A DNA stretch of 64,000 bases from HGM12713 sp045593725 (lineage in GTDB: Bacteria > Bacillota > Clostridia > Oscillospirales > CAG-272): NCBI GenBank assembly GCA_045593725.1, contig JAZNXE010000026.1, positions 51,877 through 115,876 of the forward strand. The letters are read 5' to 3'. Position 1 is the first letter of the stretch, and every line of letters begins with the position of its first letter. Position numbers and translations under genes: made by a program. Of this stretch, positions 26,201 to 34,699 are shown piece after piece. The notes under the pieces are model-generated. The model saw only the letters and a program-made list of their open reading frames with translations, ran no database searches and had not been told where the DNA came from.

Positions 26201-26835
26201 CGGTCATAGGTTTCAGCTGTAATAAACTTTGGCACCAGATATCTTGAGTCGGTACGGCCAATCTGATATTCAACGCGAATACCGTTCTTTATGTACTTTA
26301 CGTCAATCTGGCTAGTGGAAAGCTTATCCGTGCTCTGACTATTAAGTTCAGTGTCGCCGCCTCTTACCGAGTAAGTATAGCTGTTATAGGTCTTAGGGTT
26401 GTCACCATCACTTGTATCAACGAAGGATATTATAATCTGCGAAAGCATCTCCGCTTTTGTCTTGTCGTCTTTAACCTTTGTTCCCAAATCGTATGGATTG
26501 GAGAAAAGAACATCCCCGGTTACAACGTTTTCTACCGCAACCTCTCCGCTATAAGCGTCAACGTACAGACGATAGCCCTCGTGTTCAAGGCGAAGGTCCA
26601 TAGTTTCAAGCTTCTGCTGCTTTGTATCTACCGTTACTTCAACGGTACCGTCTTCGCCCTTCTTCTCATATTTACCGTTTAGGTAGTCCATCGTAGGAGC
26701 ATATTTGCTTGTATTGTACTCATACACGGGTGCGTTAGACTCAGTTGAAGTCTCCTGCGCGCTTACCACCATAGACAGAGCACTTATAAGCATCAGAAGC
26801 GCTAAGAAAGTCGATATTATTCTTTTAATTAACAT
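23236..26835 (-). CDS. Secreted DUF5696 protein, predicted TIM-barrel enzyme-like
   Basis: A 1199-residue exported protein. The signal peptide ends near SMVVSAQ. The middle (about residues 340-560) looks like a beta-rich domain. About 560-880 resembles a glycosidase-like barrel by pattern: strand-like stretches PLYIETFGAIE, NINFILTGYNKGG, FGLYPDFDFAFAS and PIGISVSTMASYL. An Ala/Glu/Lys-rich predicted coiled coil spans about 940-1100. A C-terminal beta segment reads VYERYSNGTAFILNFNNYAVKV. I assign it to DUF5696 by overall pattern and by its genomic setting next to ABC sugar permeases and a Yip1 protein, and no activity is known for that family. The length exceeds what I expect for DUF5696, mainly through the coiled coil. 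A catalytic role is inference. Confidence 0.75.
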   Translation of the reverse strand: MLIKRIISTFLALLMLISALSMVVSAQETSTESNAPVYEYNTSKYAPTMDYLNGKYEKKGEDGTVEVTVDTKQQKLETMDLRLEHEGYRLYVDAYSGEVAVENVVTGDVLFSNPYDLGTKVKDDKTKAEMLSQIIISFVDTSDGDNPKTYNSYTYSVRGGDTELNSQSTDKLSTSQIDVKYIKNGIRVEYQIGRTDSRYLVPKFITAETYDREFGDVQNNESMLSFEKGQFFTFIEKRGLTEELAPYKDEAKKEEKKKAYLEQYPFADMTDENGEYIVFYECTCATKREYATIENIIKTYFPEYTFEDIDSEHLELGVSPREMNEPLFKISLEYTLDKDGLTVRVPANGIRFDESIYRLDDIEILPYMGSGSNPNSGYTFFPDGSGALFDFEELAKLSSPTLFHGSVYGHDFAYSKINTQAPHNQVVRYPVFGLVEDETLADGSERSRGYLAVIEEGESLMTLSAHHSTYYNTVRMSISPRPYDEYKLSNAISVATSGAFVVASPRKYTGDFRIRYTMLTDPDVKTGDGYYDTSYVGMAKAYREYLINNGTLSKLTDDDVKADIPLYIETFGAIETTEKFMSIPYNTMKALTSFDDIKRMYDELSGSDIKNINFILTGYNKGGLTTDQVPYHLNWDNSVEKEMKFEELLKYAKDNGFGLYPDFDFAFASDNKMFDGLSLISHAARTIDDRYTSKREYSASRQAYINYFELAISPAYFSRFYEKLTKNYSEYDPIGISVSTMASYLNSDFDEDEPYHREDSKGFVIDSFKYFDEHYNKVMTSGGNAYSWKYVDYITDIATDSSRHASSAATVPFLGIVLHGYVQTAATPINMEGNTDYALLRAIENGSALKFILSYRNTSLLKENEDTSVYYSVRYDIWLDDLIANYSEINKALKDVQTSTIDVHQFIDGLRIPNADEIEGDSFNELFNSIYKDIQDAAEDKEELRATLQAIRKNLLDWEKYVAPEFQTAQKVYDTKTEKLTELTDSYAALNAAETALDEADKALKDLEATTDKTPEQLQAAQTARDDAKVKYGEALEDMLTKYYEYKDTVALAKEIAAGYIEKYEFANDNFDKLYDAENDAYTPDIVAGLKNILDSTKSEYDKLTDFADNMADEQEDATVVEIENKYAEEIGGGENNEDDGTEASKEGFNKYAVPANSIVYERYSNGTAFILNFNNYAVKVSVNDVYYTVGAYGYVILD

Positions 26836-26854
26836 TTTAAATACCTCCTCCTTA

Positions 26855-29089
26855 TTACATTCTGTATCGAAGCTCTGTAGCTATATTGGTAACAAAGCTT
26901 ACAAGCTTTCCAAGAAGTGTCGTAAACAGAATTGCAATAAACATAATACAAATCATTCCGACAATCGTGGAAATGGTTATTACAACGTTCTTTCCGATAC
27001 TGTAATCGTGAGTTATCATCATACCGAAGAAGAGCAATATACCAAGCCATATAAATCCGAGCGCTGTTATCAGAGAAACCGTCTTAAGCTCCGCCTGAAC
27101 AACAAAGTTGGACGCCAGTGTTGCGGGAACAATCGTAAGTATCAACGGCATCAAGGAATAAGTACAAGCGATATAAATATCCTTGAAGTTTCCTTCACCG
27201 TCAAATAGTGTAGTAAGGCACCAGTTAGCTATCATAAAGAGAGCCAAGGGAACGCACAAGCTGGTAAGTGCCTCAAAGAAGGACAGGTAATTGCCCTGAG
27301 GATTTGAAACGTAACCCGCTCCTACAGATTGATAGTAGAATACAAGCACCGCAACTGCGAGTATAGTTGAACCCGCCCTTACCGAGCCTCTCTTTTCGTG
27401 CTTCAAATCCCAGAATCCGTCAAAGGGATGCATAATGAGGTGGAATACAAAGAGCAGTTCCTGTACGTAGGTTCTCTTTCCAACGGCAGTCGCTGTTTCC
27501 TTGTTCACCTTGTTAGCATATTTCATAAACTTAGAAAGCGCGAAGCAAAGAACAAACACTATAATAGGAATTGTCCACAGATACTTGGATATCCACTGCT
27601 GTCTTAATTCGGTATAGGTAGTTGAGTAGTTAGCAACATCGTATGCGTTCTTATACTGGTCTATTGCCTTAGTGTACTCGTGACTTCTATAATACGCATT
27701 ACCCATTCCAATATAAGCTGCATCGAAGTTAGAGTTTCTCTTAATAACCTCTTGCCAGTCATTTATTGCATCGTCATATCTACGGTTATTCTGATTTTCA
27801 ATAGCTCCCATAAGCACGTTTCCGTAGGGAGTTCTTTCATAAACCGTAAACGAACCCGCATCAGAGTGTCCGTCAAGGAGAAGCATATCGGTTCCCTGAT
27901 ATACTATCGCTTCTGCCTTCTCGATATTTCCAAGAAGCGCTCCTTTATCACCGAAGGCAAAGAGCAGATTTCCGTCAAAATCGTATGTAAATACCTTGCT
28001 TCTCTCCTGGTCAATTATTGACCAAGTATTCTCAGGACCAACCGCAACGTCAACTATTCTGGAAGGTCCTACGTACGTAGCGTCATCAGAGTTAATAGCG
28101 TTGAAGAAATCAACTTCTCCTGAAGGTGGATAAAATCCGTTTCTTCTCATAAGCTCTGATCCCGCTGCGTTAAGCATTCTTACAGGAGCAAAGTCTCCGC
28201 TCTTGCTCTTATTCCTGATAGCATTAGCTACGTCATCTGTATTGGAAAGGGTAATAGTAGCGTACACAAAGTCCCCTGCCAGTGCAATGTTATTAAACGG
28301 AGGTGCAATTTCCTTGGAATTACTAATCTTCTGCTCTTCTGTCTGGAATCTTCTCCAGATTTTGTCCCAAAGGGACAGCGAGCTCTTCTGAGCACCGATA
28401 TATCCGGTAAACTCTCCCTCCTCGGTTATTACCTCGATACCACCCGTAGAGTTACTATTTACGACGTAAAGTCTGTCGTATCTGTCAACGGCTACTGCGA
28501 TTGGCATATAGTCGGATGATGCATCAAGAATCTCAGATTTAGGCTTTCCTATCTCCTTAATGAACTTTCCATCCAGATCGAACACAAGAATTCTTGCGTT
28601 ACCGGTATCGCATACGTAAATCTTACCGGGAACACCAACACCGTTTACTGTCTTAGAAGCAGAAACAAATATTCCCTCAGGAGAATTAAACGTGTCACTG
28701 TTTCCATTTGCGTTATCAAAGGTATGTATAACATTCTTTACCGCATAATAAGGGTCGAGTATTATAACTCTGCCGTTGGCCTTATCAACAACATATACGT
28801 TATTGTTTTCATCCACCTCAAGGTCAACGAGGCCAAGCTTGGCTTTCGCAATGTTCTCAAGCTCTTCTTCAGTCTTGTTAGGATAAAATTGTGAAAGCTT
28901 CTCCGTATCCTTAAGGCCCATATACTCTGTGTCTATCTCGGCCTCAGGCGTATAAGCGTGAGGCGAATGGAGTGCTGTTCCCGATATTGAATATGTGTAA
29001 GTGTAATACGATGTTGCTGCGCTTATAGGAAGAGACAAAAGCATTACAACAACGAACACTATACATAAAATAGATGTTGTCTTTTTCAT
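26855..29089 (-). CDS. NHL-propeller, TPR and Yip1-domain membrane protein
   Basis: A 744-residue protein in three parts. After a signal or anchor segment (1-25) come NHL-type beta-propeller repeats (about 85-420), for example NNVYVVDKANGRVIILD, GKIYVCDTGNARILVFD and DRLYVVNSNSTGG. Then follow about two TPR motifs (about 435-500, DDAINDWQEVIKRNSNFDAAY). A transmembrane helix at about 508-530 leads to a Yip1-family domain with about five helices (about 550-744). An outside propeller joined to a membrane channel-like domain is unusual. The role is unknown. A scaffold or sensor that works with the flanking permeases is an inference. It lies 16 bases after the upstream permease gene. Confidence 0.85.
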   Translation of the reverse strand: MKKTTSILCIVFVVVMLLSLPISAATSYYTYTYSISGTALHSPHAYTPEAEIDTEYMGLKDTEKLSQFYPNKTEEELENIAKAKLGLVDLEVDENNNVYVVDKANGRVIILDPYYAVKNVIHTFDNANGNSDTFNSPEGIFVSASKTVNGVGVPGKIYVCDTGNARILVFDLDGKFIKEIGKPKSEILDASSDYMPIAVAVDRYDRLYVVNSNSTGGIEVITEEGEFTGYIGAQKSSLSLWDKIWRRFQTEEQKISNSKEIAPPFNNIALAGDFVYATITLSNTDDVANAIRNKSKSGDFAPVRMLNAAGSELMRRNGFYPPSGEVDFFNAINSDDATYVGPSRIVDVAVGPENTWSIIDQERSKVFTYDFDGNLLFAFGDKGALLGNIEKAEAIVYQGTDMLLLDGHSDAGSFTVYERTPYGNVLMGAIENQNNRRYDDAINDWQEVIKRNSNFDAAYIGMGNAYYRSHEYTKAIDQYKNAYDVANYSTTYTELRQQWISKYLWTIPIIVFVLCFALSKFMKYANKVNKETATAVGKRTYVQELLFVFHLIMHPFDGFWDLKHEKRGSVRAGSTILAVAVLVFYYQSVGAGYVSNPQGNYLSFFEALTSLCVPLALFMIANWCLTTLFDGEGNFKDIYIACTYSLMPLILTIVPATLASNFVVQAELKTVSLITALGFIWLGILLFFGMMITHDYSIGKNVVITISTIVGMICIMFIAILFTTLLGKLVSFVTNIATELRYRM

Positions 29090-29105
29090 TTTTCTCCTCC
29101 TTATA

Positions 29106-29978
29106 TTAATCCTTCATACCACTGGAGCCCATAGTCTCAATGATATTTGACTGCGATACAACGAATACCAAAATAGGTACTAGCATCATTACCACGGTTG
29201 CCGCCGCACTGGCACCGGCACGTCTTATACCGCCCGCGGTTATCTGACCTATTGCATAGTTGAGCGATTTGAGCTGCTCGGAGTGTATGTATATACTCGA
29301 ACCCTGATTCCAGAGTCCCTGGAATGAGTACACTATAAGTGTAAGCCAACCGGGCTTTACCATAGGCATAGCTATAACCCAGAAGGTCCTAAACTCGCCC
29401 GCGCCGTCAAGTCTGGCACTCTCAAGCACTGAATCATTAACGTTGGATTCCATAAACTGCTTCATCAGGTAAAGTCCCAACGTAGAGCCCCACGCGGGAA
29501 CTATAATAGCCCAATAGGTATCAACCATTCCCAAAGCACTCATAAGAATGAAGCTACAAAGTGCCGTTACCGTCTGGTGGAACATAAGAGAGGTCTGTAC
29601 CGTCTTAAACATAAGCTTTCCGCCGGGGAACTTTATCTTTGCAAGAGCGTAAGCCGCAAGCGACGCGAAGAGAAGGTGTCCCAGAGTACCTGCAAATGAT
29701 GTAAACACCGTGTTGAATATGTAACGTGAGAAAGGCACCATATTTCCACTCATCAGGGTAAACAGGTCCTTAAAGTTCTTACCCGTGGGAGCTACTACGT
29801 AGAATCTTGGGGGGAACATCCAAAGCTCGTCAAGAGGTTTAAACGCCTGTATTATACAATAATACATAGGAAGCACCATGAATACTCCGAGCAAAGCAAG
29901 GATAACCGTGATACCCGCGTCTCCGCTTCTGGATCGAGCAAATACAACTTTATGTTTTCTTGTTCTTAACTTTGCCAT
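29106..29978 (-). CDS. Carbohydrate ABC transporter permease, MalG-type
   Basis: A 290-residue permease with six predicted helices. The EAA loop is ESARLDGAGEFRTFWVIAMPMVKPGW, matching CUT1 sugar permeases. It is the second permease of the first pair, starting 1 base after the stop of its partner. This implies translational coupling and an assembled heterodimer. Confidence 0.94.
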   Translation of the reverse strand: MAKLRTRKHKVVFARSRSGDAGITVILALLGVFMVLPMYYCIIQAFKPLDELWMFPPRFYVVAPTGKNFKDLFTLMSGNMVPFSRYIFNTVFTSFAGTLGHLLFASLAAYALAKIKFPGGKLMFKTVQTSLMFHQTVTALCSFILMSALGMVDTYWAIIVPAWGSTLGLYLMKQFMESNVNDSVLESARLDGAGEFRTFWVIAMPMVKPGWLTLIVYSFQGLWNQGSSIYIHSEQLKSLNYAIGQITAGGIRRAGASAAATVVMMLVPILVFVVSQSNIIETMGSSGMKD

Positions 29979-29979
29979 A

Positions 29980-30927
29980 TCACGATCCTACCTTTGAAAT
30001 TATCTTCTTAACAAGCATATTTGAGCCTATCATTATCACGAACAGAACTACGGCTATGGCAGAGGCGTAACCGGTTTCAAATCTGATTCCTCCGTAGTCA
30101 TCGAGGTGGTGAACTATGGTATGCGCCGCATAGTCAACAGACGGGAATCCGCAAAGAGCTGTAACGACTCCGCCAAATCCGAACGCGCCGGTAATAGCCA
30201 TAATAGCACCAAACATAAGCTGATTCTTCATATTTGGAAGCGTTATGTAATAAAGCTCCTGCCATCTGTTCTTAATACCGTCAACCGCACCTGCCTCAAA
30301 CTGCGCCTTGTCTATTCCCTGAAGACCCGCGATAAACGCAAGGAAGGATGTTCCCAGCGAGGTCCAGAGGGCAACCACAATACACAAGGGCATTACGTAA
30401 TCCGCATCCTGGAAGAATACAATCTCTTCATTTATTATTCCCAGCTCCAAAAGCCATGCGTTTACCCAACCGTAGCGGTCACCCGAGAAAAGTGTACCCC
30501 AGATAAGATATACCTGACCCGATATAGAGGGAGCATAGAATACGAGGGTTACGATAGCTCTTATTCTCGGTGAAAGCTCGTTGATAAACCAAGCAACCAA
30601 GAAGGACATTATGTACGAAACAGGTCCAACGATGGCGGCAAATATCAAAGTGTTCTGACAAGCTATGATGAATATATCATCGTCAAGGAAAAGTCTTATA
30701 TAGTTATCGAACCATATAAAATCAGGAACCTGCAACAGGTTAAAGTTAGTAAAGCTTATAACCAGTGAAAGTACGACAGGAAGGACGGTAAAGCAGGTAA
30801 AGATGAGCATATACGGTGCTACCATCAGGTACGCCACCTTATTTCTCTTCATTTCGTGCCATGTCCATTGCGCCATCGTCATATCCTTGCGCACCACAGC
30901 TTTCTTTTTCGCTGTATTTTGTGACAT
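29980..30927 (-). CDS. Carbohydrate ABC transporter permease, MalF-type
   Basis: A 315-residue permease of the sugar importer family. It starts with a cytoplasmic basic stretch, then helix LMVAPYMLIFTCFTVLPVV. The EAA loop is EAGAVDGIKNRWQELYYITLP. It follows the binding-protein gene by 28 bases and pairs with the MalG-type permease after it. Confidence 0.94.
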   Translation of the reverse strand: MSQNTAKKKAVVRKDMTMAQWTWHEMKRNKVAYLMVAPYMLIFTCFTVLPVVLSLVISFTNFNLLQVPDFIWFDNYIRLFLDDDIFIIACQNTLIFAAIVGPVSYIMSFLVAWFINELSPRIRAIVTLVFYAPSISGQVYLIWGTLFSGDRYGWVNAWLLELGIINEEIVFFQDADYVMPLCIVVALWTSLGTSFLAFIAGLQGIDKAQFEAGAVDGIKNRWQELYYITLPNMKNQLMFGAIMAITGAFGFGGVVTALCGFPSVDYAAHTIVHHLDDYGGIRFETGYASAIAVVLFVIMIGSNMLVKKIISKVGS

Positions 30928-30955
30928 GAGTTTTTCTCCTTAATTATAATGCAGA

Positions 30956-33900
30956 TTATTTGTAAGCTTCATAGGATCTAAGGCACTTAGCCGCTTGCTC
31001 CAGATAGTCAGCCGCCTTGGCAAACAACGCCGAGTTAAGTGACTTAAGCTCCTCGGCATAGGCTTCAAGCGCTCCGTAATCCTGTGTCTTATAATCTCTC
31101 AATTCTTTCATTAAAGAATTATATACATTGTCATAAGCCGAGGTATAGCGGCTGTCGCTCTTAGCAATCTCCAGCTCCTCCTCTGCCTGTTGCATACGCT
31201 TTATTGCGAGAGTGGACTGTTTTTTATCCTTATCAAGGGTTTCAAGATCGAACTCGTCACGCTTTCTCGTGATCTCGTCGTTAATGTAATCTATATATCC
31301 CAGAAGGCTCTCTACGGGGTTAAGATTATCGTTGTAAGCATCAAGGAACGCGAATCCCGTATAACGCGATATAATATACGCGCCGGGATAGTTAGGAACT
31401 GCGGCAAGATTATCAAATTGAAGCTTTATCTGCTCGTATTCCTCACGGGTCCAAGGCAAGCTCTCGAGCGCCGTAGAGTTAGCGGTAGGATGCTTTGCTG
31501 AAGGACCGAGAATAGCAACCATTTCGTTGGAGTAGTCGGTCTGGCAATCCGCGCCCACATACCATCTCATAAATTTCCATGCATCCTGCTTCCGCTCTGT
31601 ACCGGATATCATTACCACCGCGCTGACTCCCGAAACGGTCTCAAAATTTATATCACCGTTTTCATCCTCCATACCCGGCAGCGGATAGAAGGACCAAAGG
31701 CCCTCAATCTCAGTAGCGAAAACCTTAAGGTGATTATACGTTCCTGTATAATCCGCAAATCCTATGGGCATCTCACCCGTTCTGAAACGGTTAGCGAAGT
31801 TATACTGATATGGGAAGGAGTACATAGTGAACATCTCGCACATACTCTCAAAAGCGGTAAGCGCCAGATTCGAATCGAGGTTGATTCTCATACCTCCGTC
31901 AGCAAAAAGCTCACCGCCCATCTGGTACAGGAAGATATTACTATCGTTGCTCATTGCGATTTCCATGTTATTAGCCTGGAGAACAGGAACAGCTTCCTTA
32001 ACGTCATTCCAAGTCTTGGGAACCTCCAAGTCAAGCTCTGCAAGGATATCCTCGCGAACAAACATCATTGAGAACGTTTGCGTTTCAGGGAGTCCGTAAC
32101 AGTGTAGCTGACCCGTGCCGCACTGCTGATGCTCCTCAGCATCTCCGTTAGTACCAGCACATTCTATTCTAAGCACCATCATGGCGCTCTGATTAAAGTT
32201 CGAGCAGGCTTCGTCATAGCCTTCCATGGTCTCTATGGACTCAAGGGCGCCTCTGATAGCGTAGTTAATAGTATCACCCGCGCCAAGTCCCAGATAAACG
32301 TCAGGACCCTGTCCCGATAATATAGAAGGAAGCAGAGTTCCCGCCGCAACCAGCTTAAGGTTGACTGTAATGTTACTGCTGGGAGTAAAGTTATTGTTTA
32401 TAAGGTTTCTGATAACCTGTGATTGGTCACGTCCGTAAGCCAACCAAACCTCAACGCTCTCATCCGAATCCTCCTCGGTAAGAGCGCCCATTCTGTCGTA
32501 CTTACGGAAGAAGCTCTGGAAGAAGCCCGATATTTCGTGCCACAGCGCTTCAAAGAATCCCGCTCTCGCTCTGGGATCCTCCTCATCAACCGCCTGTATG
32601 GAAATAAAGTCAAGAAGGAGAGGCTGTGTCTTCGCGTTGCCTATCCATGTACCGAGAGAACCAATATATGTTTTAAGCTGCTCCATATTTTTAGCAACTT
32701 CTTCTTCATCCCTTGCCATCTCCTCAAGAAGCTCAGCAACGTTTATCAGCGTAGCTGTCATAGAGCTCTTATCGGAGTCCTTAAGAATGTCAGCAACTAT
32801 ACTTCCTTCCACGTACTCGCCCTTTTCATCCTCTTCGGCGATATTCTGGTACTGCAACAGCATATCACCCATGGTCTTCGGGATGGTACGGTAGAAATCG
32901 TAGTCACGGAACTCGTCGGGAGTAGTTCCCGTAAGCTTAAGTATATTAAGGTAGTCAGCGTTGATAGCGTCAAGGGATTCCTGAACTCGTCTTACAACGT
33001 CACCCATAACTCCGAGGGAAACCTCAAGCCTGAGCTTATACGTAACACCCGCCTCAAAATAGAATTCAAAGGGGTCGTTGACTCCGTCGGACACTTTTCC
33101 AGACTGCCAATCATCGCTGAAATTGAACTTCAAGCGAGTAGCCTCGTCAAAGGGTATTCCGTTGTAATATCCGTCTGCCCCCTCAGCCACTGTATCATCA
33201 CTGTAAAGGTAGAGCATACGGCAAACAGACATACCGTCAAGGACGTTCTGCCTATAACGCATAGCGATATTGTACATACCGCTCTTGGTCACGCTGAAAT
33301 CGTATTCTATCCACTGACCTACACCCTGCCATTTTTCACCGCCTACAACGTTAAGATAGGTCTTATCGGTAGCAACAGGAGAGTTAGCGGCACTGGTGGT
33401 ATCCGCGGTTGCGTAGATAGTCTGGTTAGACACAGCCGAGAAATACTCAGCCTCTATCTTCATAGTACCTTCGCCCTTATCCTTGCCCTCATACTTCTTG
33501 GAGTAATCGGCATAGCTCTGATACTCCACAATAGGAGTGAGCTTGATTTCGGAGATAACAATAGGCTCATTTACACCCTCAAGGGAGATGGTAGCCTTGC
33601 CGTTATCGCCAGGCTCAATGGCAAACACGAATGGCTGCTGAACAAATCCGTTGGAATCCTTAAGGCTGTAAGTCTGCCAAACGGGACTTTGTCTTAAGCT
33701 TTCGCGTATTTCGTTGCTATCTATATCATCTCTGAAAAATCTGATATCGTACAGGTCAACGAAGTCCGCCATCGCCTTTGTCCAAGCCGAAGGCTTCTGG
33801 CACACAAGATACTTAACGCCATCTTCATCGGTCTTTATAGCCACCTGCTGAAGCCCCGCAGCTATTGCCTCATTCTTTATCACCTCAGAATCCTGCTTCT

Positions 33901-34525
33901 TTCCAAGCTCGTACTCAGAGAGAGGATAAGGCGAGGTCCAAACCTTGGAGATATCCAGATAACGGGCCTCCGCAAAGGGCACCTCGCCGTTTATCATAAA
34001 TATCCTTTCAATCGATGCCGCCTTGTTGGCAACAGGATAATACTCGATATGGATATTGTATTTTGTGGTTTTGTCAAGTTCAAACGCCCATTCAACGACA
34101 CCCGAATCAGGTATGTACAAGCCAACGCCGTTATCACCGTTATCGTCGGTAATATCGACCTTGTAGGGTGTGTTATCAGCGCCTATGACCGTATCCCACA
34201 GCTTTTCCTCTGTGTCATACTTTTCTTTAAGCGCCGCATCAACCTTGATCACCTCATCGTCGGGCGCAACCGTGTCGCCAGCAACGTTGGTATAGACGCC
34301 ATCTACACCCGACAGCAAGATATCAGAGGTGGCATTTTGCGCCTCCCTGAATATCTCAAGGTTCTGATACTCGTTGTACGAGATCGCGTTCAGCAGCTCC
34401 TTAATGCTGTCCAACGCGCTCTCGCCATCATCCTCTCTCGCGCCCGCGGTCACAGTCCCGCCGCACGCAAGGAAGACCACGACCAGTATCAAAGCAATAG
34501 CTCTTTGAAATTTCGTGGTTCTCAT
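30956..34525 (-). CDS. Giant extracellular solute-binding protein with carbohydrate-binding-like modules
   Basis: A 1189-residue exported protein, against about 420-550 for typical sugar-binding proteins. A signal peptide with a possible lipobox (FLAC) starts it. Two beta-rich modules follow: about 60-345, and about 350-502. The second looks like a CBM6/35-type jelly roll (MKIEAEYFSAV, WIEYDFSVTKSGMYNIAMRY). A helical linker (about 510-670) leads to the substrate-binding domain (about 690-1010; VEVWLAYGRDQ, ILSGQGPDVYLG, KTWNDVKEAVPVL, AWKFMRWYVG). The C-terminal 115 residues are helical. It is the first gene of the operon, so it is the likely capture protein for the downstream permeases. Confidence 0.9.
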   Translation of the reverse strand: MRTTKFQRAIALILVVVFLACGGTVTAGAREDDGESALDSIKELLNAISYNEYQNLEIFREAQNATSDILLSGVDGVYTNVAGDTVAPDDEVIKVDAALKEKYDTEEKLWDTVIGADNTPYKVDITDDNGDNGVGLYIPDSGVVEWAFELDKTTKYNIHIEYYPVANKAASIERIFMINGEVPFAEARYLDISKVWTSPYPLSEYELGKKQDSEVIKNEAIAAGLQQVAIKTDEDGVKYLVCQKPSAWTKAMADFVDLYDIRFFRDDIDSNEIRESLRQSPVWQTYSLKDSNGFVQQPFVFAIEPGDNGKATISLEGVNEPIVISEIKLTPIVEYQSYADYSKKYEGKDKGEGTMKIEAEYFSAVSNQTIYATADTTSAANSPVATDKTYLNVVGGEKWQGVGQWIEYDFSVTKSGMYNIAMRYRQNVLDGMSVCRMLYLYSDDTVAEGADGYYNGIPFDEATRLKFNFSDDWQSGKVSDGVNDPFEFYFEAGVTYKLRLEVSLGVMGDVVRRVQESLDAINADYLNILKLTGTTPDEFRDYDFYRTIPKTMGDMLLQYQNIAEEDEKGEYVEGSIVADILKDSDKSSMTATLINVAELLEEMARDEEEVAKNMEQLKTYIGSLGTWIGNAKTQPLLLDFISIQAVDEEDPRARAGFFEALWHEISGFFQSFFRKYDRMGALTEEDSDESVEVWLAYGRDQSQVIRNLINNNFTPSSNITVNLKLVAAGTLLPSILSGQGPDVYLGLGAGDTINYAIRGALESIETMEGYDEACSNFNQSAMMVLRIECAGTNGDAEEHQQCGTGQLHCYGLPETQTFSMMFVREDILAELDLEVPKTWNDVKEAVPVLQANNMEIAMSNDSNIFLYQMGGELFADGGMRINLDSNLALTAFESMCEMFTMYSFPYQYNFANRFRTGEMPIGFADYTGTYNHLKVFATEIEGLWSFYPLPGMEDENGDINFETVSGVSAVVMISGTERKQDAWKFMRWYVGADCQTDYSNEMVAILGPSAKHPTANSTALESLPWTREEYEQIKLQFDNLAAVPNYPGAYIISRYTGFAFLDAYNDNLNPVESLLGYIDYINDEITRKRDEFDLETLDKDKKQSTLAIKRMQQAEEELEIAKSDSRYTSAYDNVYNSLMKELRDYKTQDYGALEAYAEELKSLNSALFAKAADYLEQAAKCLRSYEAYK

Positions 34526-34623
34526 TTAGAAATTCCTCCTAACCAATTTTTCTCAGCTTAGTTAACCGTCGAGGAGCCACGGCGCCAAAAGCACTCGGTG
34601 TCCCCCCAAAAAAGGTTCAAATC

Positions 34624-34650
34624 GGCGCCCACACTTCAGGTGTAAGCGCC
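34624..34650 (-). promoter_or_regulatory. Leader hairpin of the ABC/DUF5696 operon
   Basis: In the 5' leader between promoter and first gene, GGCGC and GCGCC enclose ACAC/GTGT with a TTCA loop. No T-tract follows, so it is not a plain terminator. It may act in mRNA stability or protein binding. Confidence 0.45.
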
Positions 34651-34666
34651 CAAAACTTATGATGTG

Positions 34667-34695
34667 ATTTTAACATAAAATATGAAAAAAGTCAA
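34667..34695 (-). promoter_or_regulatory. Promoter of the ABC/DUF5696 operon
   Basis: On the minus strand TTGACT (34690-34695), 17 bases and TAAAAT (34667-34672). The start codon is about 140 bases downstream, giving a long leader. I see no clear CcpA cre site. Confidence 0.8.
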
Positions 34696-34699
34696 GCAC

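Noticed and set aside
32423..33697. A 424-codon open frame on the plus strand
   Set aside because: It lies antisense to the giant binding-protein gene, whose domains are clear, and has no ribosome site.
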